Below are positions 63,703 through 64,000 of a stretch of DNA of 64,000 bases, one piece after another. This DNA comes from Sutcliffiella halmapala (GTDB taxonomy: Bacteria; Bacillota; Bacilli; Bacillales; Bacillaceae_I). The stretch covers positions 3,795,445-3,859,444 of the forward strand of contig NZ_KV917375.1 of assembly GCF_002019665.1 (NCBI RefSeq). Reading direction: 5' to 3'. The notes beneath the pieces were generated by a model. It saw only the letters and a list, made by a program, of their open reading frames with translations, did no database searches and was not told the DNA's origin. The translations under genes and the position numbers were made by a program. How positions within the stretch are numbered: position 1 is the first letter of the stretch; the number at the start of each line of letters is the position of its first letter.

Positions 63703-63721
63703 TAGTGAGGGTCATGCCCCT
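63703..63721 (-). repeat. Half-copy of the dispersed repeat overlapping a stop codon
   Basis: Minus-strand GGGGCATGACCCTCACTAG resembles one arm of the family (GTGCCTGACCCTCA). Its TGA is the stop codon of the zinc-ribbon protein, whose last residues are Gly-Ala, the same ending as the M20 gene at 22013. Confidence 0.5.
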
Positions 63722-64000
63722 ACTAGTTTATGCCCACAATTACTACAAAAATTCCCCCCACCAGTTTTCGTTCCGCAATTAGGACAAAAATTCGGCTTCT
63801 GCTGATTTTCTGTCTTCGGTTCTGGTGGTTGTGGAGCTGGTTGTGCATTTGGCGGAGCTACTGGTTGATTTGGCTGTTGATTTTGATTCTGATTCTGCTG
63901 ATTCATCTTATCCATCATTTGATTCGCCATATTCATACCCATCACCATGCCAGCCATATCAGATGCAGTCCCGCCTCCATTCATTTTTCCAGTGGCCATG
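63712..64000 (-). CDS. C-terminal part of a zinc-ribbon protein (SPFH/YdjI-like suspected), cut by window edge
   Basis: The last 96 residues of a longer protein; the Met at 63999 is not a start because the frame is open to the edge. A Gly/Met-rich part (GMVMGMNMANQMMDKM) is followed by a Gln/Asn/Pro-rich linker and a C-terminal double CxxC zinc ribbon (FCPNCGTKTGGGNFCSNCGHKLVGA). This tail is typical of SPFH-domain proteins of the YdjI type in Bacillus, but the SPFH domain itself lies outside the window. Confidence 0.65.
   Translation of the reverse strand, partial: MATGKMNGGGTASDMAGMVMGMNMANQMMDKMNQQNQNQNQQPNQPVAPPNAQPAPQPPEPKTENQQKPNFCPNCGTKTGGGNFCSNCGHKLVGA

Noticed and set aside
63712-63999. 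Complete 95-residue gene starting at 63999
   Set aside because: The frame remains open to the window edge and the sequence has the character of a C-terminal tail, so the Met is internal.

Overview
This 64 kb window looks like chromosome from a low-GC Gram-positive, spore-former-like member of the Bacillaceae. The evidence is AGGAGG-type ribosome sites, GTG and TTG starts, CcpA cre boxes, a GlcT-type RNA antiterminator in front of ptsG, Rex and GlnR/TnrA boxes, a YesMN-type sensor pair and MsmX-style sugar ABC importers that carry no ATPase of their own. No rRNA, tRNA, phage, insertion sequence with transposase, or CRISPR array was found.

Layout. 1-3268: an edge-truncated membrane protein gene, a fused oligopeptide ABC ATPase and an alpha/beta hydrolase. 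3347-11127 (minus): a sugar locus with a GntR-LacI-type regulator, an ABC importer, a TIM-barrel isomerase and two Gfo/Idh/MocA dehydrogenases; operators and a cre box are visible. 11415-14473 (minus): ptsG and glcT with a RAT/terminator switch. 14794-19088: a low-density region with a small gene, a frameshifted SEC-C gene, a NERD-domain gene, a 1.3 kb minisatellite with a 51-bp unit, and a decayed small gene. 19306-21858: ldh-lctP behind two Rex boxes. 22013-25640 (minus): two M20 amidohydrolases and a membrane transporter under a cre box and a palindrome. 26029-27153: a GGDEF cyclase. 27319-38903 (minus): a fructan-type locus (histidine kinase, response regulator, membrane-anchored binding protein, LplB/YtcP/LipO-type importer, GH32 enzyme, fructokinase), with two copies of a MITE-like element in its spacers.

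39191-40849: fatty acid desaturase with an eroded DesR and no DesK. 41084-49667: a phosphoesterase, two ABC exporters bracketed by two TetR regulators, a methyltransferase and two SRPBCC proteins. 49888-51994: an ECF-like sigma factor, a protein with repeated hydrophobic-N-G motifs and an upstream 50-residue ORF, with two matching promoter-like sequences at identical spacing. This is my best candidate for an undescribed small system. 52078-57064 (minus): a full urease cluster ureABCEFGD with twin GlnR/TnrA-type boxes. 57418-61647: SelO/YdiU, and a divergent MFS exporter and XRE-TPR regulator sharing two identical operators. 62042-64000: a secreted GHL10-type protein and the tail of a zinc-ribbon protein.

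Two dispersed repeat families recur. One is a hairpin with GGTGCCTGACCC-like arms that mostly sits after genes as a terminator and twice supplies a gene's stop codon. The other is a roughly 180-bp GC-rich palindromic element with 11-bp terminal inverted repeats, present as two long copies and one 35-bp end-only derivative. Everything here comes from reading the sequence; no database search was run.
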